This document shows positions 11,655 through 21,807 of a stretch of DNA of 64,000 nt, piece by piece. Every line of letters starts with the position of its first letter. Position 1 is the first letter of the stretch. The notes beneath the pieces were generated by a model. That model was given only the letters and a program-made list of their open reading frames with translations, was not told the DNA's origin and did no database searches. A program made the position numbers and the translations under genes. The DNA is from Rapana venosa (Eukaryota; Mollusca; Gastropoda; Neogastropoda; Muricidae), in the NCBI GenBank assembly GCA_028751875.1, contig CM054145.1, positions 46,152,807-46,216,806 of the forward strand. Reading direction: 5' to 3'.

Positions 11655-11890
11655 AAATCCATAGACTGCGCCGCTCTTTGTAAACTACTTAGTTGCGTTG
11701 GCAAACCGATATGTGTTTCAGCTACTAAAAATAAACCATCTGCTAATAACAAATTGAGGAGTTCAAAATAATCATTATTAGTAAACAAAGCTCCATGTCT
11801 TCCAATTTCAGCAATTTCAGTAACAAGATCATTGAGAGATAAGGAAAATGAGACTGGACTATAAACGTCTTCTTTTACACCATAACAAAT
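11655..11890 (-). mobile_element. LINE RT fragment with LADG in place of YADD
   Basis: On the minus strand one frame reads through RT landmarks. YGVKEDVYSPVSF corresponds to the GVxQGxxLSPxLF block, followed by LNDLVTEIAEIGRHG. LNLLLADGLFLVAETHIGLP follows, where the catalytic FADD/YADD box has become LADG. The order and the ETHIGLPTQLSSLQRAA stretch match the RT of the LINE at 59368-61233, so it is probably an older relative. It ends with a stop at about 11650. Confidence 0.65.
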
Positions 11891-11974
11891 AAATAATTAA
11901 AGCTGTCCATTTTGAATCGCGTCTAAGTTTAACACTAATTCGCATGGTTCAGATACAGTTGAACTACCCTTTGC

Positions 11975-12240
11975 TGAGAGAGAGAGACAGAGAGAGACAC
12001 AGAGAGACACAGAGAGATAGAGAGACGGAGAGAGAGACAGAGCGGGACAGAGAGAGAGACAGACAGACAGAGCGAGAAACAGAAACAGAGACAAATGTAT
12101 GACAGAGACAGATTCATACACAGGACAAAAACGAGAGACAGACAAACAGAGACAACACTGAGACAGAGAGGAACAGAAAAGAGAGAGACAGAAACACATA
12201 CAGACAGACAGACAGATACATAAAAAGATAGAGAGAGAAG
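11975..12240. repeat. (GA)n/(CAGA)n array
   Basis: This is a long imperfect purine-rich microsatellite of GAGA and GACA units. Frames read Ser/Leu/Cys-rich strings on the minus strand and are not genes. Confidence 0.9.
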
Positions 12241-12377
12241 GGGGTGGAGGTATTCGCTCATCACAGCATCAGAGTTAGACAGAGACAGCAATGGAGACAG
12301 ACACACGTGTCTCCCCTTCTCTCCTCAACACTTCTCTTTGCCTCTCTAGTGTTGATCCACAACAAGCCACTTTCAAC

Positions 12378-12427
12378 ACACACACACTTACACACACACA
12401 CACACACTTACACACACACACACACAG
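12378..12427. repeat. (CA)n microsatellite
   Basis: An interrupted CA array with two TTACAC interruptions. Confidence 0.9.
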
Positions 12428-12496
12428 TTGGTCTAATATTTTTCTGGGTTTTTTGTTTTGTTTTAATTCCACATATGCATATGTTATTGGTTTTTT

Positions 12497-12707
12497 TGTT
12501 TGATTTGTATAGTTTACCATAGATTAGGTTTTTTATTCTATGTCTGCATATACATTATCTTTTTTTCTCGCTTTTTTTCTCCTTTCTTTAGATAGATGGC
12601 TTGATGAAAAAAAGCAAATGCACTCCTTATTCAATGTACCATCTGAAAATAAAAGTTTGATTTTGACCATCTGAAAATAAAAGTTTGAATTTGACTTTTG
12701 ACTTTGA
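12497..12707 (+). mobile_element. LINE 3' UTR fragment (repeat family H, copy 2)
   Basis: This is nearly identical to 2858-3024, sharing TATAGTTTACCATAGATTAGG and the CATCTGAAAATAAAAG end. The terminal segment is duplicated (12640-12662 and 12666-12688), and the tail degenerates into TTTGACTTTTGACTTTGA. These are typical of slippage at a LINE 3' end. A CA array follows (12710-12797). Confidence 0.55.
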
Positions 12708-12709
12708 TA

Positions 12710-12797
12710 CACACACACACACACAACAACACACACACAACACTACAACACACACACACACACACACACACAACACACACACACACACACAACACAC
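12710..12797. repeat. (CA)n microsatellite
   Basis: CA units are interrupted by AACA. Confidence 0.9.
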
Positions 12798-12814
12798 ACC
12801 TGCTGCTTTGATTT

Positions 12815-13082
12815 TGAAATTCTGATGGATGACTGTACCATGAACGTTCATCGCTTTGGTACTTTTCGGGATTGAACTAAAAGCCAGCAGTGTTGCCCTC
12901 TATATCAACTCTGTAGAATTCTTTTTTCATGCTCGTGATATTATTGACCATGAGTGCTGAATCATCAGCGTACTTGAGGTTAGTGATGTTTCTGCCTTCT
13001 ACGCAATTGCCCATTACATCTATGTCCGCTTTTCTCATGATCAGTTCTGTAGTTATGCTTTTCCTTCCATCCCACAAGTGAA
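12815..13082 (-). mobile_element. RTE-like LINE, RT 3' part (separated by nested LINE)
   Basis: On the minus strand, TELIMRKADIDVMGNCVEGR and NITNLKYADDSALMVNN fit the block around the YADD box of RTE-clade elements, with both catalytic Asp retained (about 12955-12970). A frame shift follows, after which SRKVPKRMNVHGTVIHQNFK continues the thumb-like part. The 5' continuation of the same RT is found at 14914-15180, beyond the inserted CR1/L2-like LINE. Confidence 0.75.
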
Positions 13083-13091
13083 AAAGAAATC

Positions 13092-14626
13092 ATGACAATT
13101 CTGAAAGAAATGACTATAAAATCATGCGACCTTGATCCCATACCTGCTCCTGTTTTCTCACAATGCCTTCCACAACTTGTACCTATAATCACTAAAATAG
13201 TAAACTCATCTCTTGTGTCAGGAAATGTTCCATCAGCTCTTAAAGCAGCAATAGTCACACCTCTACTGAAAAAGCACGACCTCGATCCCAACATTCTGAA
13301 GAATTATAGGCCTGTCTCAAACTTACCCTTTGTCTCTAAAGTACTAGAAAAAGTCGTTCAACAAACACTCAACATCACCTTCATTCCAATGATCTCCTTC
13401 ATACTTTTCAATCTGCCTATCGCCCCAACCACAGCACCGAAACCACCCTAGTCCACACTTTAGATACACTTCTACTTGCTTCTGATGCAGGAAAAATCTC
13501 CCTCCTCACTCTTCTTGACCTATCTGCAGCCTTTGATACCATAGATCACTCAATTCTTCTTTCTCGCCTCCAAAATACGTTTGGTATTAACGGCACAGCC
13601 CTCACCTGGTTTACTTCATACCTCACAGACAGGTTCCAGAAAGTTATTGTAAACAAAATTCAATCAAAACCTGTCAAAATTGAATGTGGAGTCCCACAGG
13701 GATCAGTCCTGGGCCCTGTTCTCTTTACTCTCTACACTGCTCCACTCTCACATATAATAAACAACCACCATATTGATCATCATTTCTATGCCGATGATAC
13801 TCAGCTTCAGTGCAATGATACTGTTAAAAACTTGCCTTCCCTCCTGAAAAATATATCCTACTGCCTTCAAGACATTCAAAACTGGATGACTCAGAACAAG
13901 TTACAACTTAATGCCGATAAAACCGAAGCCATGCTCCTAGGGACCCAACATAAACTTTCCTCTATCGCAAAAACTTCAATAGAATTCGGCAATACGTCAG
14001 TTTCTTTGTCCAACTCTGTGAAGTGTTTAGGAGTAGTTCTTGACAACACACTCTCTATGAAAAAATTCATCACCCAGACCTGCCAGTCTTGCTACTATCA
14101 ATTACGGCGCATAAGCGCGATTCGCAAGTATCTGTCCACTGATGCAACTTCCAAGCTTGTCACATCTCTCATTCTTTCACGTTTAGACTACTGTAATTCT
14201 CTTTTGGCTGGCCTACCAGCATCATCTATCCACTCTCTTCAACGCATACAAAACTCTGCAGCTCGACTGGTCCTAAGAAAGAAAAAATCTGAACACATCA
14301 CTCCTCTTCTGCGATCTCTTCACTGGCTGCCTGTCTCAAAAAGACTGGAGTATAAAATCAATACCCCCTGTTTCAAATGTCTCCACAAATCTGCACCCCC
14401 TTATCTCTGTAACTGCCTTCATCTGTACACTCCATCCCGTTCCCTTCGTTCAGCCGCAGATACTTTGTGCTTTCGAACACCCAGATTCAAACAAACCACT
14501 GTTGGCCGTCGCTCCTTCTCTGTTTCTGGTCCATCCACCTGGAATGACCTCCCTCTTTCACTTCGACAAAAGCCTTCACTTGATACCTTCAAATCCAGCC
14601 TCAAAACACACTTATTTCCTACCTGA
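13092..14626 (+). pseudogene. CR1/L2-like reverse transcriptase, one frameshift
   Basis: About 510 residues of ORF2 are present. NYRPVSNLPFVSKVLEKVVQ lies at about 13297-13356. A one-base-scale frame shift follows near 13375, and the frame then stays open to the stop at 14624. Landmarks after it are TLLDLSAAFDTIDHSILL (motif A, about 13510-13563), GVPQGSVLGPVLFTLYT (13688-13738) and FYADDTQLQ (13784-13810), plus KLQLNADKTEAMLLG and the C-terminal RRSFSVSGPSTWNDLPLSLR. Both YADD aspartates are intact. Only one disruption in 1.5 kb suggests a fairly recent insertion. The endonuclease is missing through 5' truncation. Confidence 0.85.
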
Positions 14627-14693
14627 GACTTTCCCCCCAAATATCTGTCCCTAATTTTCAACAGTATCTTTCACCTTCTAAGTGTTGTTCCGA

Positions 14694-14696
<3 letters not shown>

Positions 14697-14755
<59 letters not shown>

Positions 14756-14777
14756 ATGCGTGCATACGTGCGCGCGC
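14697..14777. repeat. (GT)n microsatellite ending in CG-rich alternation
   Basis: About 58 bases of GT are followed by GCATGCGTGCATACGTGCGC. The array lies in the 3' UTR of the surrounding LINE. Confidence 0.9.
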
Positions 14778-14913
14778 ATGATTTTGAAATCTGTTGTTCA
14801 TTATGTTTAAGGAGAGTTGCATGTCTGTAAATGATTGAGTGCAAGCGCTTCGATTTGTTTGTTTTTTTACAAGATTCAGCGCTATATAAATTCCATATAT
14901 TATTATTATTATC

Positions 14914-15180
14914 AGATGCGGTGACAGTATGCAACCCTGAAGGACTCCTTTTTTATATCAAAGAACTCACTGTGCTCGCCATTCTATCGGATGGCTTCCT
15001 TCTGATCTGAATACAAATTTGCTATGAGCGAGACCAGATGCTTTGGAAAGCCCATGTCTGATATTGTGATAAACAGATGATGATGTCTGACACTGTCAAA
15101 AGCCTGTAAGGCTACCAATGCAATTGTTCTGTAATTACCACAGTCTTTAGTATCCTTGCCTGCCCTTGCATGTGCGCTTT
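14914..15180 (-). mobile_element. RTE-like LINE, RT 5' part (other side of nested LINE)
   Basis: On the minus strand, GKDTKDCGNYRTIALVAL (about 15160-15105) is the NYRTIAL block. It is fused to QAFDSVRHHHLF (motif A), so roughly 70 residues between these blocks are deleted. MGFPKHLVSLIANLYSDQKE and KKGVLQGCILSPHL (about 14950-14914) follow and stop exactly where the nested CR1/L2-like element ends. These motifs resemble RTE (BovB-type) enzymes. Confidence 0.75.
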
Positions 15181-15235
15181 GATTTGTTGCTTTACAAGAT
15201 TCAGCGCTATATAAATTCTATACATTATTATTATT
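15172..15235 (+). mobile_element. Short CR1/L2-like LINE 3' tail
   Basis: ACAAGATTCAGCGCTATATAAATTC and ATTATTATTATT repeat the 3' end of the LINE at 13083-14913. Only about 60 bp are present, so it is an extreme 5' truncation. Confidence 0.7.
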
Positions 15236-15484
15236 TTGTCAATTCATTAGTAGTACTGTTGTTGGTGTAAAACAGTTCTTTTCCATCTTCATGCCTCCTG
15301 TCTAATTTTTTTTAAAATTTCAGTGAAAGTTGTCCCACCTTTGTCATTTAGGCTTTGATTTTGAAAAGACAGATTACGTCCCTTTAAATGTATTTAAATC
15401 GACGGGGAAAGTCATTTTTAAAAAGCCCCAACATCTCCCCAAGAACGTTTCTTCAAAACTGACGTTTTTGGTTCGTTACTTTAT

Positions 15485-15865
15485 TGACGGGGATTGAGCT
15501 CGTGATCTGACGGCCTGGGTTCAAGCCCCCTCTGAGGGGATTTTTGCGCTGGCATTAACATCAGTACCGACTCCACTTCCCTGAAAGTCCTTCATATACT
15601 ACTTTAAACCCAGGTCCCCCGTGCGAAGAAATACTAAACATCTTGAGAACACGGTAAAATCCGTTCCACCTTTTGGAAGAGTATGCCATTGGTTGCTGGT
15701 GGGAACAGATGACAAAATGGGGGAAAAACCCGGAATGGACACTGGTGTCGTGTTTCGATATCATCCATGAAGTTGTTATGCGGGTACCCTTCTTGATAAT
15801 GGGCAAATAGTTGCATACGCAAAATCTTACCGTTGTTGAACTTCGGAACTGTAGCCGAGGAACGA
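15485..15865 (+). mobile_element. SINE-A2 (SINE-A core with a different 3' tail)
   Basis: The A-box part is deleted but GGGTTCAAGCCCC (B-box-like, about 15518) and the CTGGCATTAACATCAGTACCG block remain. The core is altered to TACTTTAAACCCAGG. After GGGAACAGATGACAAAATG the usual SINE-A tail is absent. Instead ACTGGTGTCGTGTTTCGATA, ATGCGGGTACC, GCATACGCAAAATCTTACC and GTAGCCGAGGAACG follow (15738-15860). The same tail follows SINE-A-like cores at 23838-24125 (+) and 48262-48916 (-). Confidence 0.75.
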
Positions 15866-16211
15866 ATAATTAAAAAAAGAAGAAAAAGAACATTTTTCAA
15901 TCTATTGTCAGAAATATGTTGTGTGCAAAACACAGTAAGTCATTAGACCAACAACAACAAAATGTAATCTGGTGTCACAGGGTTGTCGATTACTAAACAT
16001 AAGTAACATTTTTCATTTTGATTTTTTTCACCTGCTGACACGCATTATTTATGTACTTCACATTTGAAAGTGAAAATTAACTTTAATTATGAGCTTTGGG
16101 GGAGAAAAGCTCAACTTTACACAATTTCGCGGGTTTCAGTTTATTTCTTATGTTTTGATTTTGTGAGTTTCTTATTCTTGTTGCTGTGTTAACCTGATGT
16201 GCTATACCCTC
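15866..16211. other. Unassigned AT-rich sequence
   Basis: No coding or repeat signal is recognised. Confidence 0.5.
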
Positions 16212-16330
16212 CAATCTTGTACCGACTCCACTTTCCCGAAAGTCCTTCGGGTGCTACTTTAAACCCAGGTACCCCGTGCGAAGAAATGCTTAACATCTTG
16301 AGAACACGGTAAAATCTGCTCCACCCACAG
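16212..16330 (+). mobile_element. SINE-A2 core fragment
   Basis: ACCGACTCCACTTTCCCGAAAG, TACTTTAAACCCAGGTACCC and CATCTTGAGAACACGG match the core at 15567-15660 closely. Head and tail are missing. Confidence 0.7.
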
Positions 16331-16365
16331 CCCCGCCCACCACAGAGGCCATATCGGGGTTGTCA
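16331..16365 (+). repeat. Short repeat family I (CCCCGCCNACCACA...GGCCATATCGGGG)
   Basis: Related stretches occur at 35352-35385 (+), 51093-51125 (+) and 32686-32728 (-). The ends (CCCCG...CGGGG) can pair as a short stem. Confidence 0.5.
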
Positions 16366-16600
16366 CCTCGTAAAATCTTGTATCTGAGATTGAAACTGTG
16401 CAACGACATACCGAATAAAACAGCATTTAAAACTACATCTACTGTCGATCCTCGACTCAATGCCGACCCTAGCCATAAGAGTCAGCCGAGGACAACAGTC
16501 ACCGCGTTGTGAGAGAATCACACATAAAATTACACATGAAATAAGATAAAACAATAACCTGAAGCCTCAAGACCAGCCTTGTGTTCGTTGTAACGTAGGT

Positions 16601-17001
16601 GGACAGGATAGCATGGTGGTTAGAGTGATGTGCATTACATTCGCGATATGCTGGCCGGGGTTCGAATCTCGTTCAAGAAGAATTTTCCTCTGGAGTTAAC
16701 ATCAGTGCCGACTCCCCCCCCCCCCCCCCCCCCCTTCCTCTCCCCCTATCCCCCCCAAAAAAAGTCCTTCGGATGAGACTATAAACCGAGGTCCCGTGCG
16801 CGAACGCACGAAGAACATCTTGCACACACGTTAAATCCTGTTCCGCTTTTCGGAAGAATAGGATACCGTGTGCCGGTGGAAAGGGATGACAAAATTTACA
16901 AAAAGTACTTACACACGGTGGACTGGATGTAAAAATAAATAAATCATGAATGCGTATTCCATTATCCTCAACATGTATAAACAAATAAATAAATAAATAA
17001 A
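16601..17001 (+). mobile_element. SINE-A, full-length copy with internal C-run
   Basis: ACAGGATAGCATGGTGGTTAG starts the head and GGGGTTCGAATCTC is the B-box. The core GGATGAGACTATAAACCGAGG is near 16769. The 3' half has TGTGCCGGTGG, CTGGATGTAAAAAT and an AAATAAATAAAT tail. A run of about 22 C (16713-16734) and further C-rich bases expand the usually short CTCCCC region. Confidence 0.9.
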
Positions 17002-17074
17002 AAGAAAAACTAATGGTGAAGTGAGGAGGTGCCGCGGACAACCACATGGATTATTTCAGGTTCTTTCCGTTCCT

Positions 17075-17172
17075 GGGCTAGAGCTAGCTCCAACGATCAC
17101 CACTGGTGAGACTTTTGCGTACGCGACCGTTTTCTCCCGACCATTTTAGGCATCCGCATTCCATCTTCAGGA
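17075..17172 (-). mobile_element. SINE-A2 tail fragment
   Basis: ACTGGTGAGACTTTTGCGTACG, CGACCGTTTTCTCCCGACCAT and GGCATCCGCATTCC are the complement of the A2 tail seen at 15740-15860. The fragment directly follows the preceding SINE-A. Confidence 0.6.
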
Positions 17173-17439
17173 ATAGATTACGATTTCAAAATGATCTACA
17201 CCATATCAGCCAGCAACTTCGTAGATGCTTCGCAGCCGGCGTAGTTCATCTCGCAAAAGTAATATTAATACATGCTAGGTGTTTATTATCCATCCTGGCT
17301 ATTTACTGGCCGACGCCTGGTTTTTTTTTAGAACAGAGGGATGAATTTTGCAATGTATACAGAAAGATGGTTGTGAATCAGATCCGAAAGATAGCACGCC
17401 ACGTAAGCTCGCTCACATACACATGCACATGCACGCTTG

Positions 17440-17582
17440 CAAATACACACACACACACACACAACACAAACACAAACATTATGCTTCTCTGTCTGTCTGT
17501 CTGTCTGTCTGCCTGTGTCTCTGTCTGTGTGTTTGTCTGTCCGCCTGTCTGTCTCTGTCTGTCTGTCTTTCTCTCCCTCAAC

Positions 17583-17636
<54 letters not shown>

Positions 17637-17760
17637 ATATATATATAGATATAGATATATATATATATATATACATATATATATAATATATATATATATT
17701 ATATGTATGTATATGTATGTATGTATGTATGTGTTCATACACCTCATATGCACACATTTA
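17440..17760. repeat. Compound CA / TCTG / TA / TATG microsatellite
   Basis: Successive blocks are CA (17446-17464), TCTG (17487-17570), TA with GATA interruptions (17586-17708) and TATG (17704-17732). Open frames across this block are low-complexity artefacts. Confidence 0.9.
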
Positions 17761-17904
17761 CACATGTGTGTACGTGCGAGTAAGCAGCATTGCACAATGT
17801 GCACATGCCTGCTATGGCAACGCAGGTGCATGCTCTCATTTTTCACACTTATATTCGAATGAGCAGAATGAGCAGGAATTTTCTCTATCTCTAACACTCT
17901 CTCT

Positions 17905-18047
17905 CACATACTCACATACGCACACACACACACACGCGCACGCGCGCGCGCACGCACACACACCACACACACACACACACACAAAGCTAGCACGCTTGCA
18001 CGCTCTCTCTCTCATTTTCACACACACACACATACACACACACGCGC
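17905..18047. repeat. CT and CA/CG array
   Basis: CA units with an internal CGCGCGCGCG stretch (about 17935-17955) alternate purine and pyrimidine. A CT block and a second CA block follow, ending at the SINE fragment. Confidence 0.9.
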
Positions 18048-18199
18048 GCATAAAATCCTGTTTCGCTTTTCGTAAGAGTAGGCCATTATGTGCCGGTGGG
18101 AATAGATGACAGAATTTACAAAACCGCATACACACGGGGACTGGATGTAAAAATGCACCTAAGTGTTTATTCCATTATCCTCGATATAAAAGAATAAAC
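18048..18199 (+). mobile_element. SINE-A 3' half
   Basis: TAAAATCCTGTTTCGCTTTTCG, GCCATTATGTGCCGGTGGGA, GGGGACTGGATGTAAAAATG and TATTCCATTATCCTCGATAT form the standard 3' half. The head and core are replaced by a CA array. Confidence 0.85.
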
Positions 18200-18206
18200 A
18201 AACAAA

Positions 18207-18450
<244 letters not shown>

Positions 18451-18924
18451 CTCTCGCTTAAAGAAATTAATAAGTACCATTGTGATGATATGTGTTGTTT
18501 TTTCTCCATATAATTATTAATTGGATGAATGTGAAGAACTCTCCTGCTGCCTACAGAGTGTCGTGAAACTGCTGTCAGCCAGATGTGGCAATAACTAATA
18601 CTAAGGCTTGAAGTCGACACTGGAAAGTCTGAACACATGAATCACATGTTGTTCTCCACAAGTTTGCAACACCTGCCCAAATGCGTCCTTAGATTTCAAT
18701 TCAATTCAAAACGGCTTCAATAACAAAGGCAAAGGCACATTACACTTTTATAATCATGAAACACTTTTGCTGTACAAAGCTTTCAGTGACACGAGTGAAC
18801 TTTTGTTTGAAAACCTTCTTTCTCTGAATAACCATGATGAAAAAAGAAGTGAGAAGAAACGACAGAAGAAGTGAGGACACAGAGAGGGTTGGGGAGACCT
18901 CTATGAAGCAACAAAACGAAACCC
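18451..18924. other. Unassigned sequence before LINE
   Basis: No coding signal is recognised. TTTCAATTCAATTC at about 18691 resembles a LINE tail repeat. Sequence from about 18840 may be the 5' part of the LINE that follows. Confidence 0.4.
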
Positions 18925-20515
18925 CCTCTTCCCTCTATTATTTTATCCAACGTATGCTCATTCGCCCCAAAATACAAAATTTAAATTTTGATGGATTGTG
19001 TGCTAATGTGAAACTAATGACTGAACTCCGTTTTGTACAAACCCAGCCTGTTAGAGTATGGAATAGTGATAGTGTTGAACAATTACAAGGATACTTTGAT
19101 TGTACAGATTGGGATATCTTTTTTTAACTCTTCTGTTGATGTGAACGAAACAGCTGATGTATTTCAGACTATATAAAATTTTGTGAAGAAATCTTAATTC
19201 CACAGAAAACTGAAAGTGTTTCCAAAGAGCAAACCCTGGGTCACAAAATCTTTAAAGAAAACACTGAACGAAAAGAAAATTGCATTCCAGTCAGGAGACA
19301 ACCTTGCAAAGAAGCAAATGCAAACAAAACTTAGAAAGGAAATAGGGCATGCCCAGACACAGTACAGAACCAAATAGAAAGACAATTTCAGTCTGGAAAT
19401 ATGAAAAGTGCGTGGACTGGGTTAAAAACTTTAACAGGACAAAATAAGACACGAGCGAGCGTACATTACCAGAAGAAGAATGCAGTGCCTTTCCAAATAA
19501 AATACATGATTTTTACTGCCGCTTTGAACGTAGTGATCTGAAAGAAAGTTTGGATACCATCATGTTAGTCATAACAGCCAGCTGTGATAGAGACGACCTT
19601 GATTTTAACATAGACAGTTCTAGAGTTACCACCCTGTTCGAAAATTTAAATGTGAATAAAGCTGTAGGGCCAGACAGTATCTGCGGAAACCTTTTAAAAC
19701 TTTGTGCTGATAAGTTGTCATTTTTTTTTGCGAGGTTGTTTTGATTGTCTTTAAATACCAGAGACATTCCTTCTATCTGGAAAAAATCCACCATCTGCCC
19801 CATTCCAAAAACAAAAAATCCAAAAGTTTTAAATGATTACAGACCCGTTGCCTTAACATCCGTCGTTATGAAAAGCTTTGAGCGCATTGTTCTTCAGTAC
19901 CTCCAGACACTAGTAAAAGATGCCCTTGACCCTTATCAATTCGCCTTCAAGCATAACAGAAGTACAGATGATACAACAATCACATTCTTGAATCATATTT
20001 ACACACACCTTGAAAATAACAACTCTTTTGTTCGAATTCTCTTTGTTGAGTTTTCCTCCGCATTCAACACGATTCAGCCACATCTCATGGCCCAAAAGCT
20101 GCAATCACTCAAAGTTAACCCGAAACTTATTTTATCGATTGTGAATGTATTAGCCAATCGATTTCAGTGTGTTTATTTTGAAGGAAAAAAATCATTTCAA
20201 AGCACCCCTTCCACTGGTGCACCACAAGGCACTGTCTTCGCTCCGGTACTTTTTACCCTGTATACAAATGACTGCACTGGTACATTACTGCGTGCGCACG
20301 CGCATGCGTGTGTGTGTGTGGATGTGTGTGTGTGTGTGTGGATGGGTGGGTGCGGGTGTGTGACGTAGATTGTTGTCGGCTTTTAAAATACTGTGTTATT
20401 TCTTAATTTGTATTGTTTTATAATGCATACTGTGTAATTATAATCTTAAAATGCCTCTCATAATTTATCTAGAGACATTAAAGTAGTCTTAAGTTTTGAG
20501 TCTTGAGATTTCATA
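18925..20515 (+). mobile_element. Rex1/CR1-like LINE with internal deletions
   Basis: The endonuclease start LPSIILSNVCSF (about 18927) is followed almost at once by the endonuclease end FDCTDWDIFF (about 19097-19126), so most of that domain is deleted. The linker KPWVTKSLKKTL lies near 19228, and the RT continues to TGAPQGTVFAPVLFTLYTND (20213-20272). After it a GT array (20305-20340) takes the place of the YADD part and C-terminus. A plausible 3' UTR (20395-20515) ends in TTAAAGTAGTCTTAAG and GAGTCTTGAG. Clade assignment is by motif style only. Confidence 0.7.
19550..20290 (+). pseudogene. Rex1/CR1-like RT fragment, catalytic Asp lost
   Basis: Two open segments (19550-19741 and 19745-20290) are broken by a stop at 19742. 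NVNKAVGPDSICGNLLK, DYRPVALTS (19834-19860), DPYQFAFKHNRSTDDTTI and LFVEFSSAFNTIQPHL follow. The motif A residue that is Asp in active enzymes is Glu (20048-20050). The YADD box is missing because the copy runs into a GT array after TLYTNDC. It is non-functional. Confidence 0.75.
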
Positions 20516-20660
20516 TTGTCTTGCTTCCTGTCTGTCTGTGTGTCTCTGTGTCTGTCGCTCTCTCCTCTCTCTCTCTGTCTCTCTCTCTCTCTCTGTCTCT
20601 CTCTGTGTCTCTCTGTCTCTTTCTATGTCTCTCTATCTCTGTATCTTGGGTTATTATTAT
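20516..20660. repeat. CTGT/CT-rich microsatellite
   Basis: Mixed TCTG and CT units. Confidence 0.9.
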
Positions 20661-20678
20661 TAAGATGTATCCCTAACG

Positions 20679-20767
20679 GGCGGGGACTGGATGTAAAAGA
20701 GCACATGTGTGCTTATTCATTATCCTCGAAATAAAAGAATTTGTCATTGTCATTGTCATTGTCATTA
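20679..20767 (+). mobile_element. SINE-A 3' end with TGTCAT tail
   Basis: GGGGACTGGATGTAAAAGAG, GTGCTTATTC and TTATCCTCGAAATAAAAG are the family 3' end. It is followed by about four TGTCAT units before a long CT array. Confidence 0.8.
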
Positions 20768-20773
20768 TCTCTG

Positions 20774-20865
<92 letters not shown>

Positions 20866-21048
20866 AAACTCGTGTCTGTCTGTCTGTCTGTTTTGGCGGT
20901 CTGTCTGTCTATCTCGTTGGCTTGGTTGGGTATTGGTCTTACTTTCGTTTCTCTGTATCTTCCTGTTTGTGTCTGCATGGTTTTCTGTCTGTCTTTCTGT
21001 TTGTCTGTATGTCTGTCTGTTTTTCAGTCGGTTTGTTTGCCACTTTGC

Positions 21049-21083
<35 letters not shown>

Positions 21084-21125
21084 TCTGTCTCTCTGTCTCT
21101 CTCTCTCTATCTCTCTTCCTCTCTC

Positions 21126-21193
<68 letters not shown>

Positions 21194-21252
21194 TCTCTTC
21201 TCTGTCTCTCTGTCTGTCTATCTGTCTGTCTCTGTCTCTCTCTGTCTCTCTG

Positions 21253-21307
<55 letters not shown>

Positions 21308-21337
21308 CACACTCACACACACGCGCGCGCGCGCGCG
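20768..21337. repeat. Compound CT / TCTG / GT / CG array
   Basis: CT occurs at 20777-20862, TCTG-rich sequence at 20876-21040, GT at 21050-21081, and CT and TCTG at 21082-21305. CA and an alternating (CG)n of about 16 bases lie at 21322-21337. Frames of over 200 codons here are low-complexity and not genes. Confidence 0.95.
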
Positions 21338-21338
21338 G

Positions 21339-21520
21339 TCCTCCCGATGAAACAATAAACCAAGGACCCGTGCGCAAAAGCACGCAGAACATCTTGCGCT
21401 CACGTTAGAAACCTGTTCCGCCTTTCCGAAGAGTAAACCGTTGTATACCGGGGAGAAAGCAAAACTCTACAAAACTACATGCACACGGGGACAGGATGAC
21501 AAAAAGCACATGCGTGCTTA
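21339..21520 (+). mobile_element. SINE-A core and 3' half
   Basis: CCCGATGAAACAATAAACCAAGG (core), GCAGAACATCTTGCGC, CCTGTTCCGCCTTTCC and GGGGACAGGATGACAAAAAG follow family order. Its TTTATTT tail is shared with the tail of the antisense SINE-B that follows, giving a tail-to-tail pair. Confidence 0.8.
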
Positions 21521-21776
21521 TTTATTTATTTATTTTATTTATACCACTTTAAGTCACGAGATTTCTCTGCGTGAAATTCGGGCTGCTCTCCCCGGGGAGA
21601 GCACGTCGCCACAAGAGCAGCGCCACCCCATTTTTTTTTTTTTTTTTTTTTTTTTGGTCTGCAACTGTATTTCTTTCCCTACCAGAGTGGCTTTTTTCTA
21701 AGAATTTTTGCCAGGGACAACTCTCTTGTTGCCGTGGGTTCTTTTTCGTGCGCTGCATAATTTTCTGTAACACACG

Positions 21777-21807
<31 letters not shown>

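Larger units (their letters stand above)
13083..14913 (+). mobile_element. 5'-truncated CR1/L2-like LINE, nested in RTE-like LINE
   Basis: The element holds the RT to C-terminal coding part (13092-14626), a 290-bp 3' UTR containing a GT microsatellite (14697-14755), and a 3' end AGCGCTATATAAATTCCATA running into ATT triplets (14896-14913). Related 3' ends occur at 15172-15233 and 24635-24705 (plus), and at 44322-44450 and 50467-50990 (minus). It lies antisense inside an RTE-like LINE whose RT motifs resume on each side. Confidence 0.85.

Noticed and set aside
17106..17400. Open frame start of a 180-codon protein
   Set aside because: The beginning overlaps an antisense SINE-A2 tail and the rest runs into CA, TCTG and TA arrays.
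20707..21408. Overlapping frames of 200-233 codons on both strands
   Set aside because: Ser/Leu or Arg/Glu dipeptide strings from CT arrays; frames are open on both strands because CT repeats contain no stops.
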